Part shown: one piece after another, positions 51,333-58,866 of the stretch
Layout: every line of letters begins with the position of its first letter
Numbering within the stretch: position 1 is the first letter of the stretch
Assembly: GCA_963816975.1 (NCBI GenBank)
Contig: CAWFMD010000005.1
Span: 62,001-126,000 of the forward strand
Length of the DNA: 64,000 bases
Source: DASRIA01 sp963816975
GTDB lineage: Bacteria > Actinomycetota > Thermoleophilia > Solirubrobacterales > JBBDJG01
Direction of reading: 5' to 3'
Notes under the pieces: generated by a model
Seen by the model: the letters and a program-made list of their open reading frames with translations, nothing else
Database searches by the model: none
What the model was told of the DNA's origin: nothing
Program-made: the position numbers and the translations under genes

Positions 51333-53081
51333 CTAGGCGGGGGAGCCCTGGGCGGGCTCCCATACGACTTCGCCGGCCGGCTCCTCCACGAGATAAGCGA
51401 GCAGCTGCCGCACCACCGCCGAGCCCTCGCCGACCGCCGAGGCGACACGCTTGACACCGCCGTGCCGCAGATCCCCCACCGCGAACACGCCCGGGACGCA
51501 GGTCTCGAGCTCGCCGAATCGCCGCGAGGGGTTGCCGTAGCCCTTCAACCGCTTGGCTTCGAGCGCGTCACGGCCCGTCTTCACGTATCCCCAGTCGTCG
51601 AGCTCGATCTCTCCCGGCAGCCACTCCTGGCGGGGCACCGCGCCGATCATGACGAACAGCGCCGCCGCCTCGACAGTGCGCTCCGCGCCATCCGGCCCGG
51701 ACAACCGCAGGTGCTGCAGGCGGCCCTCGCCGCCGCCCCCGGTCACCCGTGTTCGGAGCAGCACCTCGATGTCGTCGGAGTGGGCCGCGATCGTGGCGCG
51801 CAGGTATTGCGACATGCTGTCGGCGAGCGACGAGCCGCGCACCACGAGGAACACCCGCCGCGCAAAGCGACGCAGGTGCATCGCCGCCTGGCCGGCGGAG
51901 TTGCCTCCGCCGACTATGTAGACCTCGTGTCCAGCCAGCGCCTGTGCGTCCGACACCGCTGCGCCGTAGAACACGCCGGCGCCGCCCAGCGCGTCGAGCT
52001 GCGCGATCTCGAGCTTGCGGTAGGTGACGCCGGTCGCCAGGACGACGCAGCGTGCCGTGGCCTGGCTTCCATCGGACAGCTCGACCGCGTGGCGGTCGCC
52101 GAGCCGCTGCATCCCTGTCACGGCCCGCGTCAGGAGCAGCTTCGCGCCGAACACCCACGCCTGTTGGTAGGCGCGCTGCGCCAGCTCGGCCCCGCTGATG
52201 CCACGCGAGAAGCCGGGGTAGTTGCGAATCAGGGTGCTGGAGCCGGCCTGGCCGCCGATCGCCTCCTGCTCGATCACCAGGGTCCGCAGCCCTTCGGAAG
52301 ACGCGGCCACGGCAGCCGCCAGGCCGGCGGGGCCGGCGCCCACGACGATCACGTCGAAGTCGGACTCGGCGTCGAGCGTCGTGGACACTCCGTAGGCGGC
52401 GGCCAGTTGCTCGCGGGTGGGATCGCGCAGGATCGTCTTCCCGAGGATGCGCACCACGGGCACCTGTTCGTCCTCGCACCCGCAGGCGCGCAGGATGCGC
52501 CGCCCTTCCTCGCTGTCGCGGCTGTAGAACACGTGCGGAAAGCCGTTGCGGATCAGCAGCGTCGTCAGCTCGTGCACGCGCGGCGACCAGCGCTCGCCGA
52601 CGACCTCGACCTCGGGGGTGCCATACCCGACGTGACGCCGCCACTCGTGCAGGAACTCTGTGATCGTGCGGTGGAAGAACTCGTCGGGCGTGCCCCACGG
52701 CTTGAGCACGTAGTAGTCGATGTGGCCGAGCGCCATCGCCTCGAGGATCGCGCTGGTGGTCGCGCGGTCGCCCCAGGCCCCGAACTCGACCATCAGGCCG
52801 CGCTTCGCGCGCGGGTGGACGTGCTTGACGTAGGCGAGCAGGTCCGTTCCGGTGTCGTCGTCGAGCCACTGGCTCGCGAGCACGAGCGCCACCGGGCGGC
52901 CCGCATCGCGCAGCTCCCCGAGGATGTCGCGCACCCGCGCCGGGGACCGGTTGCAGATCACGTCGTAGTCGGTGCTGTAGCGCAGGTTCAGCTGCTCGCT
53001 GATACGGCGCAGGTCGTCGAGGTCGGCGTCGACGGCCAACAGGACGGGGCGGTGCTCCTGCTGCTGGTCGGTAGCTCCCAT
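51333..53081 (-). CDS. Receiver-like domain fused to thioredoxin-reductase-like flavoprotein
   Basis: This 582-residue protein has three parts. Residues 1-145 resemble a two-component receiver (PVLLAVDADLDDLRRISEQL, PVALVLASQWLDDDTGTDLL, YYVLKPWGTPDEF, the 'KPW' of receiver beta5). Residues ~155-235 resemble a glutaredoxin-like segment (VHELTTLLIRNGFPHVFYS). Residues ~243-570 match thioredoxin reductases: FAD motif DVIVVGAGPAGLAAA, VYIVGGGNSAGQAAMHL for NAD(P), and VFAVGDLRHGGVKRVAS. The redox CxxC is replaced (GAAVSDAQ), so it cannot act as a classical disulfide reductase. Homologues with this fusion exist in bacteria, by recollection. A sensor-regulated flavoenzyme is inferred. Confidence 0.88.
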   Translation of the reverse strand: MGATDQQQEHRPVLLAVDADLDDLRRISEQLNLRYSTDYDVICNRSPARVRDILGELRDAGRPVALVLASQWLDDDTGTDLLAYVKHVHPRAKRGLMVEFGAWGDRATTSAILEAMALGHIDYYVLKPWGTPDEFFHRTITEFLHEWRRHVGYGTPEVEVVGERWSPRVHELTTLLIRNGFPHVFYSRDSEEGRRILRACGCEDEQVPVVRILGKTILRDPTREQLAAAYGVSTTLDAESDFDVIVVGAGPAGLAAAVAASSEGLRTLVIEQEAIGGQAGSSTLIRNYPGFSRGISGAELAQRAYQQAWVFGAKLLLTRAVTGMQRLGDRHAVELSDGSQATARCVVLATGVTYRKLEIAQLDALGGAGVFYGAAVSDAQALAGHEVYIVGGGNSAGQAAMHLRRFARRVFLVVRGSSLADSMSQYLRATIAAHSDDIEVLLRTRVTGGGGEGRLQHLRLSGPDGAERTVEAAALFVMIGAVPRQEWLPGEIELDDWGYVKTGRDALEAKRLKGYGNPSRRFGELETCVPGVFAVGDLRHGGVKRVASAVGEGSAVVRQLLAYLVEEPAGEVVWEPAQGSPA

Positions 53082-53094
53082 CCGCGGCGATGAT

Positions 53095-53104
53095 ACTCCG
53101 GAGT
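53095..53104. promoter_or_regulatory. Perfect palindrome between divergent genes
   Basis: ACTCCGGAGT is a perfect 10-base palindrome, 14 bases upstream of the flavoprotein start and 74 bases before the propeller protein. It could be an operator half pair, but no regulator is identified. Confidence 0.25.
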
Positions 53105-53177
53105 CTCGGCGCCGAGCCGCTCCGCGGGAGCCGAGTGCTAGGCTGCCGCCGCCCGCGTGGCGGGTGGCCCAACTCGA

Positions 53178-54125
53178 ATGTCATTCACGGCGAATCGCAG
53201 ACGTAGAACCGGCTTCGCGCTGATGGCGCTGGTCGCCGTGGCGGTCGTGGTTGTGCTGCTGGTCCGGGGCGACGGGGGCCCGCACAAGACCGACACGATC
53301 AACGTCGGCGACGCCCCGGCCGCGGTCGCGGTGGGCGGCGGTTACGTATGGGTCGCCAGCAACGCCGCGGGCGTGCTCGTGCGGGTGGACCCGGACAAGC
53401 GGGAGGCAGGGGGCCAGCCCGTGCGGGTCGGCGAGGCGGCCGAGTATGCGACTTTCGGGGAGGGCTCGGTGTGGGTCACGTCGGGCCTGGGCTCGCGTCT
53501 GGTGCGGGTGAACGCCTCCACGGGCCGGCTCCAGACGACGATCATCGCCGGGATCGAGCCGTCCGGCGTCGGCGTCGGCGCGGGCGCGGCGTGGGTCGCC
53601 GACTCGGTCGAGCGCAACGTCCGCCGCGTCGACACGCGCACCAACAAGGTGGTGGGCCGGCCGATCAGGGTCGGTGCGGCGCCGGAGGGCGTCGCCGTCG
53701 GCGCGGGCGCCGTGTGGGTCGCCAACTTCAGCGATCGCACGGTCTCGCGGATCGATCCGAACAGCAACAAGGTGGTGGCGACGATTCGGGTCGGGAACGG
53801 CCCGGGGGACGTCGCCGTCGGCGAGGGCGCCGTGTGGGTCACCAACATCAGCGACCAGACCCTCTCGCGAATCGACCCGGCCACGAACCGGGCGGGTGAT
53901 CAGCCGATCAAGCTGGGCGGCGCGCCGGGAGGCCTGGCTGTGGGCGACGGATCGGTGTGGGTCGCCAATGTGAGCGACGGCACCTTGCAGCGGATCGACC
54001 CGGGGGACCTGAAGGTGACCGACTCGGTCGACGTCGGCCGCCAGCCTTCGGCTGTCGCAATCGGGGAGGGTGCGGTGTGGGTGACGGCCGCCGGGCCCGG
54101 CACGCTTGTCCGGGTAGAGCCCTAG
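53178..54125 (+). CDS. Membrane-anchored YVTN/virginiamycin-B-lyase-like beta-propeller
   Basis: From ATG 53178 the 315-residue protein has one N-terminal membrane helix (FALMALVAVAVVVVLLVRG) and then about seven repeats of ~42 residues. Each reads like VAVGAGAVWVANFSDRTVSRIDPNSNKVV, the blade of the YVTN/NHL-type seven-bladed propellers. The TxxVWV-type triplets are regular (GSVWVTS, AAWVADS, AVWVANF, AVWVTNI, SVWVANV, AVWVTAA). The lyase-type catalytic His is not seen, so enzymatic activity is doubtful. An upstream GTG (53157) is possible. It stands 8 bases before the DNA glycosylase. Confidence 0.86.
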   Translation: MSFTANRRRRTGFALMALVAVAVVVVLLVRGDGGPHKTDTINVGDAPAAVAVGGGYVWVASNAAGVLVRVDPDKREAGGQPVRVGEAAEYATFGEGSVWVTSGLGSRLVRVNASTGRLQTTIIAGIEPSGVGVGAGAAWVADSVERNVRRVDTRTNKVVGRPIRVGAAPEGVAVGAGAVWVANFSDRTVSRIDPNSNKVVATIRVGNGPGDVAVGEGAVWVTNISDQTLSRIDPATNRAGDQPIKLGGAPGGLAVGDGSVWVANVSDGTLQRIDPGDLKVTDSVDVGRQPSAVAIGEGAVWVTAAGPGTLVRVEP

Positions 54126-54132
54126 CAGCCCT

Positions 54133-54768
54133 TTGAGCGACCACCGGGCAGCCGTCGCCCACCTGCGGGCCGCGGACCCGGTGATGGCATCGATCATCGA
54201 CCGCGTCGGCCCGTGCCTGCTCGGTGACGCGACCGACCGGGGCGGGCCCGCGCCCGACCACTACGGCGCGCTCGTGCGCTCCATCGTCGGACAGCAGCTC
54301 TCGGTGCACGCGGCTCGCAGCATCCTCGCGCGGATATACGCGCGGTTCGACGGCCGCACCCCGACGCCACCGCAGATTCTCGCCGACGATCCGCAGGAGC
54401 TGCGCGGCGCGGCGGGGCTGTCGCGGTCCAAGGTCGCGTTCCTCCGCGACCTCGCCGAGCACGTCGAGTCCCGTGCGCTCGTGCTCGAGGAGCTGGACGA
54501 GCTCTCCGACAGGGATGTGGGGCAGCGGCTCGTGCAGGTGAAGGGGATCGGTCAGTGGACCGTCGACATGTTCCTGATCTTCCATCTGGGCCGGCCCGAC
54601 GTGCTCCCGGTGGGCGACCTCGGCGTGCGTCGCGCGGCGATGATCGAGTACGGCCTGCGCAAGCTCCCGTCGCCCGAGCGGCTCACCAAGCTCGCCCGGC
54701 CATGGCGCCCGTCGCGCTCCGTCGCGACGTGGTACCTGTGGGCCTCACTGCGCGCCGTGCCCGGATAG
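54133..54768 (+). CDS. HhH-GPD DNA glycosylase (3-methyladenine DNA glycosylase 2-like)
   Basis: This 211-residue protein belongs to the AlkA/HhH-GPD family, which removes alkylated purines. It starts at TTG 54133. IVGQQLSVHAARSILARIYARF is the first helical part. The helix-hairpin-helix is LVQVKGIGQWTVDMFLIFHLGRPDVLPVGDLGVRR, with the catalytic Asp in PVGDLG. The C-terminal part is RPWRPSRSVATWYLWASL. The short N-terminus lacks the AlkA beta domain, as in many actinobacterial forms. Base specificity is not visible. Confidence 0.93.
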   Translation: MSDHRAAVAHLRAADPVMASIIDRVGPCLLGDATDRGGPAPDHYGALVRSIVGQQLSVHAARSILARIYARFDGRTPTPPQILADDPQELRGAAGLSRSKVAFLRDLAEHVESRALVLEELDELSDRDVGQRLVQVKGIGQWTVDMFLIFHLGRPDVLPVGDLGVRRAAMIEYGLRKLPSPERLTKLARPWRPSRSVATWYLWASLRAVPG

Positions 54769-54845
54769 GCGAGCTGCCGCTTCCCGGACCCGGCGCTCTG
54801 GTTGCAGAACGCCGGGGCCGTTCGATCCCTAAAGGGAGGACGTCG

Positions 54846-54887
54846 ATGACGTCGAACCTCAGGGGCCATGAAGACACCTACCGGTAG
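54846..54887 (+). CDS. Candidate 13-residue leader peptide overlapping the rpiR start
   Basis: ATG 54846 has the best Shine-Dalgarno of this stretch (GGGAGGA, five-base spacing) and encodes MTSNLRGHEDTYR before TAG. It overlaps the rpiR-type ATG 54868 in another frame. It may act by translational coupling. No attenuator structure was seen, so the coding status is only a suggestion. Confidence 0.3.
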   Translation: MTSNLRGHEDTYR

Positions 54888-55785
54888 CTCCCGCACGTCC
54901 GACGGCCCCACCGCGACCACCCTCGAAGAGGCGCATCAGCCGATTCCCAAGGGTATGACGCTGTCCGCATACATCACCGATCGCTTCGAGGAGTTCTCGC
55001 GCTCCCAGAAGGACGTGGCGCGCTACATCGTCGACCACCTCGAGGAGGCCGCGTTCCAGACGGCAGAGGAGCTCGCGCGCCGCGCGGACACATCCAGCTC
55101 GACCGTCGTGCGGTTCTCGCAGGCGCTCGGCTTCGACGGCTTCCCGGAACTGCAGGAGGCGGCCCGCGACGAGTACAAGCGGCGCAGCCACGCCCCCAGC
55201 GCATCCACGGGCGAGGGCTCGGAGTCGGCGTTGCTGACGCTCGGCAACTCCGAGTTCGAGACTGCGCTTGCGACCGATCTCGTCAACCTCGACGAGAGCG
55301 CCCGGCGGGTCACCCTCGAGGACGTGCAGGAGGTCGCCGGCCTGATCACGCGCGCGGAGCGCGTCGTGATGGTCGGTGTCGACCAGATGGCCTTCTTCGC
55401 GAGTTACCTGCGCCACCTGCTGGCGCTGCTGGACCTGCGCGCCGAGGTGGTGGCGTCTGCCAGCCAGGAGGCGCTCGCGCGCCTCGCCCGCATCGATGAT
55501 GAGACCCTCGTGATCACGTTCTGCAGCGGCCGTCCACACGCCCTCGTGCTGCGCGCCGCGAAGCTCGCGCGCAAGCGCGACTGCGCGACGGTCGCGGTCA
55601 GCGACGCCAGCATCTCCGAGCTGACCAAGCTTTCGGACCACTGTCTGTACTACTCGTCCAACAGCCCCTCCTACACGCGCTCGCACGCAGCCCTGCTGTC
55701 GCTGATCCAGGCGCTCGCCTACGCGGTGTACTCGAACGACGAGGCGGCATACGAAGAGCGCATCAAGGCCTACAAGCTGAAGTAG
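54868..55785 (+). CDS. RpiR-family regulator (HTH + SIS)
   Basis: This 305-residue transcriptional regulator has an N-terminal RpiR helix-turn-helix (AYITDRFEEFSRSQKDVARYI, EELARRADTSSSTVVRFSQALGF, about 30-100) and a SIS sugar-phosphate binding domain (VVMVGVDQMAFFASYLRHLLALL, LVITFCSGRPHALVLRAAKLA, ATVAVSDASISELTKLSDHC, about 140-290). ATG 54868 is preceded by AGGGG; ATG 54955 would skip a disordered 29-residue head. The ligand is likely a sugar phosphate, and the target operon is unknown. It lies 134 bases upstream of pdxS, with a repeat array between. Confidence 0.93.
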   Translation: MKTPTGSSRTSDGPTATTLEEAHQPIPKGMTLSAYITDRFEEFSRSQKDVARYIVDHLEEAAFQTAEELARRADTSSSTVVRFSQALGFDGFPELQEAARDEYKRRSHAPSASTGEGSESALLTLGNSEFETALATDLVNLDESARRVTLEDVQEVAGLITRAERVVMVGVDQMAFFASYLRHLLALLDLRAEVVASASQEALARLARIDDETLVITFCSGRPHALVLRAAKLARKRDCATVAVSDASISELTKLSDHCLYYSSNSPSYTRSHAALLSLIQALAYAVYSNDEAAYEERIKAYKLK

Positions 55786-55791
55786 AACGAA

Positions 55792-55817
55792 CGAGTTTTC
55801 CTTAGCCGGAAAACTCG
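55792..55817. other. Perfect hairpin downstream of rpiR-type gene
   Basis: CGAGTTTTCC and GGAAAACTCG are 10-base arms around TTAGCC. The right arm overlaps the start of the 29-base tandem repeat. It could be a terminator without a T-run, or part of a repeat element. Confidence 0.55.
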
Positions 55818-55862
55818 GTGGCGACGGGATGACGCCGGAAAACTCGGTGGCGACGGGATGAC
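55805..55862 (+). repeat. Two perfect 29-base tandem repeats, with a decayed third copy
   Basis: Copy one is 55805-55833 and copy two 55834-55862; they are identical and start GCCGGAAAACTCGGTGGCG. A third partial copy (GCTGGAAACCCGGTGG) follows from 55863. There is no CRISPR-like spacing: the copies abut directly. A dispersed or palindromic repeat element is possible. Confidence 0.85.
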
Positions 55863-55905
55863 GCTGGAAACCCGGTGGTTCGAGCGGCGCGGAAATCGTG
55901 ACGGC

Positions 55906-55911
55906 TAAACT
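55906..55911 (+). promoter_or_regulatory. -10 box of pdxS, leaderless spacing
   Basis: TAAACT is eight bases before the GTG start of pdxS. No Shine-Dalgarno lies between. It is the nearest match to the consensus in the gap and agrees with leaderless transcription. Confidence 0.4.
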
Positions 55912-55919
55912 CCTCTCTC

Positions 55920-56804
55920 GTGCGTGAGGAAGCCACATTCCGCGTCAAGAGCGGTCTCGCCGAGATGCTCAAGGGCGGTGTGATCATGGACGTCACCGAT
56001 GCCGGGCAAGCGCAGATCGCCGAGCAGGCCGGTGCCTGCGCGGTGATGGCACTCGAGCGGGTGCCCGCGGACATCCGCGCCGAGGGGGGCGTGGCGCGGA
56101 TGGCGAGCACCGTCAAGATCCGCGAGATCCAGGAGTCGGTCACGATCCCGGTGATGGCGAAGGCGCGCATCGGCCATTTCGTCGAGGCGCAGGTCCTGGA
56201 GGCGCTCGAGGTCGACTACATCGACGAGTCCGAGGTGCTCACCCCGGCCGACGAGGCCAACCACATCGACAAATGGGGCTTCAGGGTTCCATTCGTGTGC
56301 GGCGCGACCGACCTGGGCGAGGCGCTGCGCCGGATCGCCGAGGGAGCGGCCATGATGCGCACCAAGGGCGAGGCGGGGACGGGCAACGTGGTCGAGGCCG
56401 TGCGTCACATGCGCGCGATCCAATCCGGTGTGAGGCGGCTCGGATCGATGGATGGCTCCGAACTGGCCGCTGCCGCGAAAGAGCTGCGCGCGCCGCTGGA
56501 GCTGGTGCGGCAGGTCGCCGCCGAAGGCCGGCTGCCGGTCGTGAACTTCTCCGCGGGTGGGCTTGCCACCCCGGCGGACGCCGCGCTGATGATGCAGCTC
56601 GGCGCCGAGGGCGTCTTCGTGGGATCGGGCATCTTCAAGTCGTCCGACCCGCCGCTGCGGGCCCGGGCCATCGTTCACGCGACGACCCACTACAAGGACC
56701 CGAAGGCGATCGCCGAGGCTTCGGAGGCGCTCGGCGAGGCGATGCCCGGGCTCGACATCAGGGCGCTCGACGACGGCAGCCTGCTCCAGCACCGTGGTTG
56801 GTAG
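55920..56804 (+). CDS. pdxS: Pyridoxal 5'-phosphate synthase subunit PdxS
   Basis: PdxS condenses ribose 5-phosphate, glyceraldehyde 3-phosphate and ammonia to PLP in a dodecamer with PdxT. The 294-residue protein has the full signature: FRVKSGLAEMLKGGVIMDVT, catalytic Lys in VMAKARIGHFVEAQ, DYIDESEVLTPADE, the second catalytic Lys in MMRTKGEAGTGNVVEAVRHM, and NFSAGGLATPADAALMMQLG. GTG 55920 gives the expected N-terminus REEATFRVKSG. PdxT follows with an 11-base overlap. This R5P-dependent route replaces the DXP-dependent one, so dxs here serves isoprenoids, not PLP. Confidence 0.97.
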   Translation: MREEATFRVKSGLAEMLKGGVIMDVTDAGQAQIAEQAGACAVMALERVPADIRAEGGVARMASTVKIREIQESVTIPVMAKARIGHFVEAQVLEALEVDYIDESEVLTPADEANHIDKWGFRVPFVCGATDLGEALRRIAEGAAMMRTKGEAGTGNVVEAVRHMRAIQSGVRRLGSMDGSELAAAAKELRAPLELVRQVAAEGRLPVVNFSAGGLATPADAALMMQLGAEGVFVGSGIFKSSDPPLRARAIVHATTHYKDPKAIAEASEALGEAMPGLDIRALDDGSLLQHRGW

Positions 56805-57474
56805 CGTCGACGCGACTCCACCTCCGGGCTCCGACAAGCAGCGCAGCACACTCCGGATCGGGGTGCTGGCCCTGCAGGGTGGCTTCGAAGCTCATCGCTC
56901 CGCGCTGGGGCGGCTCGGCGCGCGCGCCGTCGAGGTGCGCCGGCCCGAGCAGCTGACCGGCCTCCAAGGGTTGGTGATCCCCGGAGGGGAGAGCACCACG
57001 ATGACCATCCAACTGGAGGCCGCCGGCCTCGAGCAGCCCATCCGGGAGATGGTCGGCGCGGGCCGCCCCGTGCTGGGGACGTGCGCCGGACTGATCATGC
57101 TCGACCGCGCGCACCTGGGCTTGATGGACATCGCGGCGCGCCGCAACGCCTTCGGGCGACAGGTGCACAGCTTCGAGCAGGACGTGCGGGTGCGCGGGCT
57201 GGGCGACGAGCCGCTGCGCGCCGTGTTCATCCGCGCTCCCTGGATCGAGCACGCGGGAGCGGGAGTGGAGGTGCTCGCCGAGATCGACGGCCACCCGGTC
57301 GTGGCGCGCGAGCGTCAGATGCTCGTTGCCGCGTTCCACCCGGAGCTGACCGAGGATCTGCGCCTGCACGCCCTGTTTCTGGCAATGATCGGCGAACCGG
57401 GCAGCGCGTCCGCCGGCGGACGGGCAGGGGGGCGGAAGGACGCCAAGTCCCTACAGCGAAGTAGCGGGACGTGA
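56794..57474 (+). CDS. pdxT: Pyridoxal 5'-phosphate synthase glutaminase PdxT
   Basis: PdxT hydrolyses glutamine and channels ammonia to PdxS. The 226-residue class I glutaminase shows RIGVLALQGGFEAHRSAL, LVIPGGESTTM, the nucleophile Cys in LGTCAGLIML, and the His/Glu pair in AAFHPELTED. A 20-residue N-terminal extension (VGSVDATPPPGSDK) precedes the domain; an internal start near LRIGVLAL is not excluded but is not evident, and GTG 56794 overlaps pdxS. A basic tail (ASAGGRAGGRKDAKS) follows the domain. It overlaps the aminopeptidase start (GTGA). Confidence 0.95.
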   Translation: MVGSVDATPPPGSDKQRSTLRIGVLALQGGFEAHRSALGRLGARAVEVRRPEQLTGLQGLVIPGGESTTMTIQLEAAGLEQPIREMVGAGRPVLGTCAGLIMLDRAHLGLMDIAARRNAFGRQVHSFEQDVRVRGLGDEPLRAVFIRAPWIEHAGAGVEVLAEIDGHPVVARERQMLVAAFHPELTEDLRLHALFLAMIGEPGSASAGGRAGGRKDAKSLQRSSGT

Positions 57475-58574
57475 GGGATCATCGCGCAGACGCCCTTGCG
57501 CGCATCCTGGTGCACTACTCGGCCGGGGTGGGCGAGGGTGACGTGACCCTGATCCAGGGCGAGTCGGCGGCCGAGCCGCTGGCCCTGGCCGTCTACGAGG
57601 AAGTCGTGAAGGCCGGCGGCCTGCCGATCGTCGAGTTGATCATGGAGGGTCAGGCGGCGGCGTACTTCAAGCACGCGCAGGACTCCCAGCTCGACTGGAT
57701 CTCGCCGACGGCGGAGTGGGCGGCCGAACACGCAGATGCCCGCATCCGGTTGATGGCCGAGGAGAACACACGCGCGCTGTCGGGCGTCGATCCCGCGCGC
57801 CAGACCCGTCGTCAGGCTGCCGCGAAGCCGTTGATGGAGTCGATGATGCGGCGCACCGCCGCCGGCGAGTTCCGCTGGAGCCTCACGCTGTTTCCGACTC
57901 ACGCGTACGCCGCCGAGGCGGAGATGTCGCTGGCCGACTACGAGGACTTCTTCTACCGCGCCTGCCTGTGCGATGTGGCCGACCCGGTGGAGGCCTGGCG
58001 CACGCAGTCCGCCGAGACGCATCGGCTGGCGGACTGGATCGCGGGCAAGGAGGAGGTCCACATCGAGGGGCCGGGGACCGACCTGCGCCTGAACGTGTCC
58101 GGCCGCACCTTCATCGCCGCCGACGGCCACCACAACATGCCCGACGGCGAATTCTTCACCGGGCCGATCGAGGATTCGGCGAACGGTCACGTGACCTACA
58201 CGTACCCGGCCGTTTACGGCGGACGCGAGGTCGCCGGCGTCAAGCTGCGCTTCGAGGACGGCGAGATCGTCGACGCGTCAGCCGAACGCAACGAGGACTT
58301 CCTGCTCAAGACCCTCGACACCGATCCCGGCGCGCGCCGGCTGGGCGAGCTCGGCATCGGCACCAACTATGGGATCGATCGCTTCACGAAAGAGATCCTG
58401 CTGGACGAGAAGATCGGCGGCACGGTCCATCTCGCCGTCGGCATGTCGTATCCCGAGACGGGCGGCAAGAACGATTCCGCCGTGCACTGGGACATGGTGT
58501 GCGACCTGCGCCAGGGCGGCCGCATCACCGTGGACGGCGAGCCGCTGCAGGTCGACGGCAGATTCGCCGTCTAG
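57471..58574 (+). CDS. M29-family aminopeptidase
   Basis: This is a dimetal aminopeptidase of the thermophilic M29 type (AmpS/PepS-like), 367 residues. It starts at GTG overlapping the pdxT stop. The N-terminal part has GEGDVTLIQGESAAEPLALAVYEEV. The C-terminal catalytic part has HHNMPDGEFFTGPIEDSANGHV (metal-binding Glu), AGVKLRFEDGEIVDASAE, ELGIGTNYGIDRFTKEILLDEKIGGTVHLAVG and DSAVHWDMVCDLR (His, Asp ligands). The match with the family is good to the end. Its link to the PLP operon is likely only transcriptional. Confidence 0.92.
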   Translation: MRDHRADALARILVHYSAGVGEGDVTLIQGESAAEPLALAVYEEVVKAGGLPIVELIMEGQAAAYFKHAQDSQLDWISPTAEWAAEHADARIRLMAEENTRALSGVDPARQTRRQAAAKPLMESMMRRTAAGEFRWSLTLFPTHAYAAEAEMSLADYEDFFYRACLCDVADPVEAWRTQSAETHRLADWIAGKEEVHIEGPGTDLRLNVSGRTFIAADGHHNMPDGEFFTGPIEDSANGHVTYTYPAVYGGREVAGVKLRFEDGEIVDASAERNEDFLLKTLDTDPGARRLGELGIGTNYGIDRFTKEILLDEKIGGTVHLAVGMSYPETGGKNDSAVHWDMVCDLRQGGRITVDGEPLQVDGRFAV

Positions 58575-58724
58575 CAACCGGGCGGCATCGAGGAGGCAGC
58601 TCGTGCGGTTCGCCACATGTCCAGCCATCGGCATGAGATCAAAGGTTTGGGGAACTCCCGCCGATGGGTATTTGACACCCCGTGCAGCCGTCGGAGGTTT
58701 CCTCTAGACTGCCGCGGCTGTAAC

Positions 58725-58850
58725 TGGGCAAACGCCGAACCTCCGCGTGTCGCGGGGGGCGGGGGACCCAAGTTGTTGGGGCTAATCCACGCATTGCGTG
58801 GAGGCGCAGGCTCCTTTCGCGCCAGTCCGTCAGCTAACCCCGCAGGCTCA
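58725..58850 (+). promoter_or_regulatory. c-di-AMP riboswitch (ydaO/yuaA type)
   Basis: This leader has the core boxes of the ydaO motif: ACGCCGAACCT (58731-58741), GCGGGGGACCCAAG, TTGGGGCTAATCC (58776-58788) and the strong 3' element TCCGTCAGCTAACCCCGCAGGC (58826-58847). Actinobacterial versions of this riboswitch sense c-di-AMP and usually control cell-wall hydrolases and ion transporters. It ends 17-20 bases before the TTG start of the NlpC/P60 gene, so it controls that gene in cis. It lies in a 292-base gap. Ligand binding is inferred from motif match only. Confidence 0.87.
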
Positions 58851-58866
58851 CGAAGGAGTTGTCAGT

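Noticed and set aside
55805..55890. CRISPR-like array before pdxS
   Set aside because: The two copies are directly adjacent, without spacers; no cas genes.
58672..58710. TTGACA at 58672 and TAGACT at 58705 as one sigma-70 promoter
   Set aside because: The spacer is 27 bases, too long for a normal promoter pair. Either box may act on its own.
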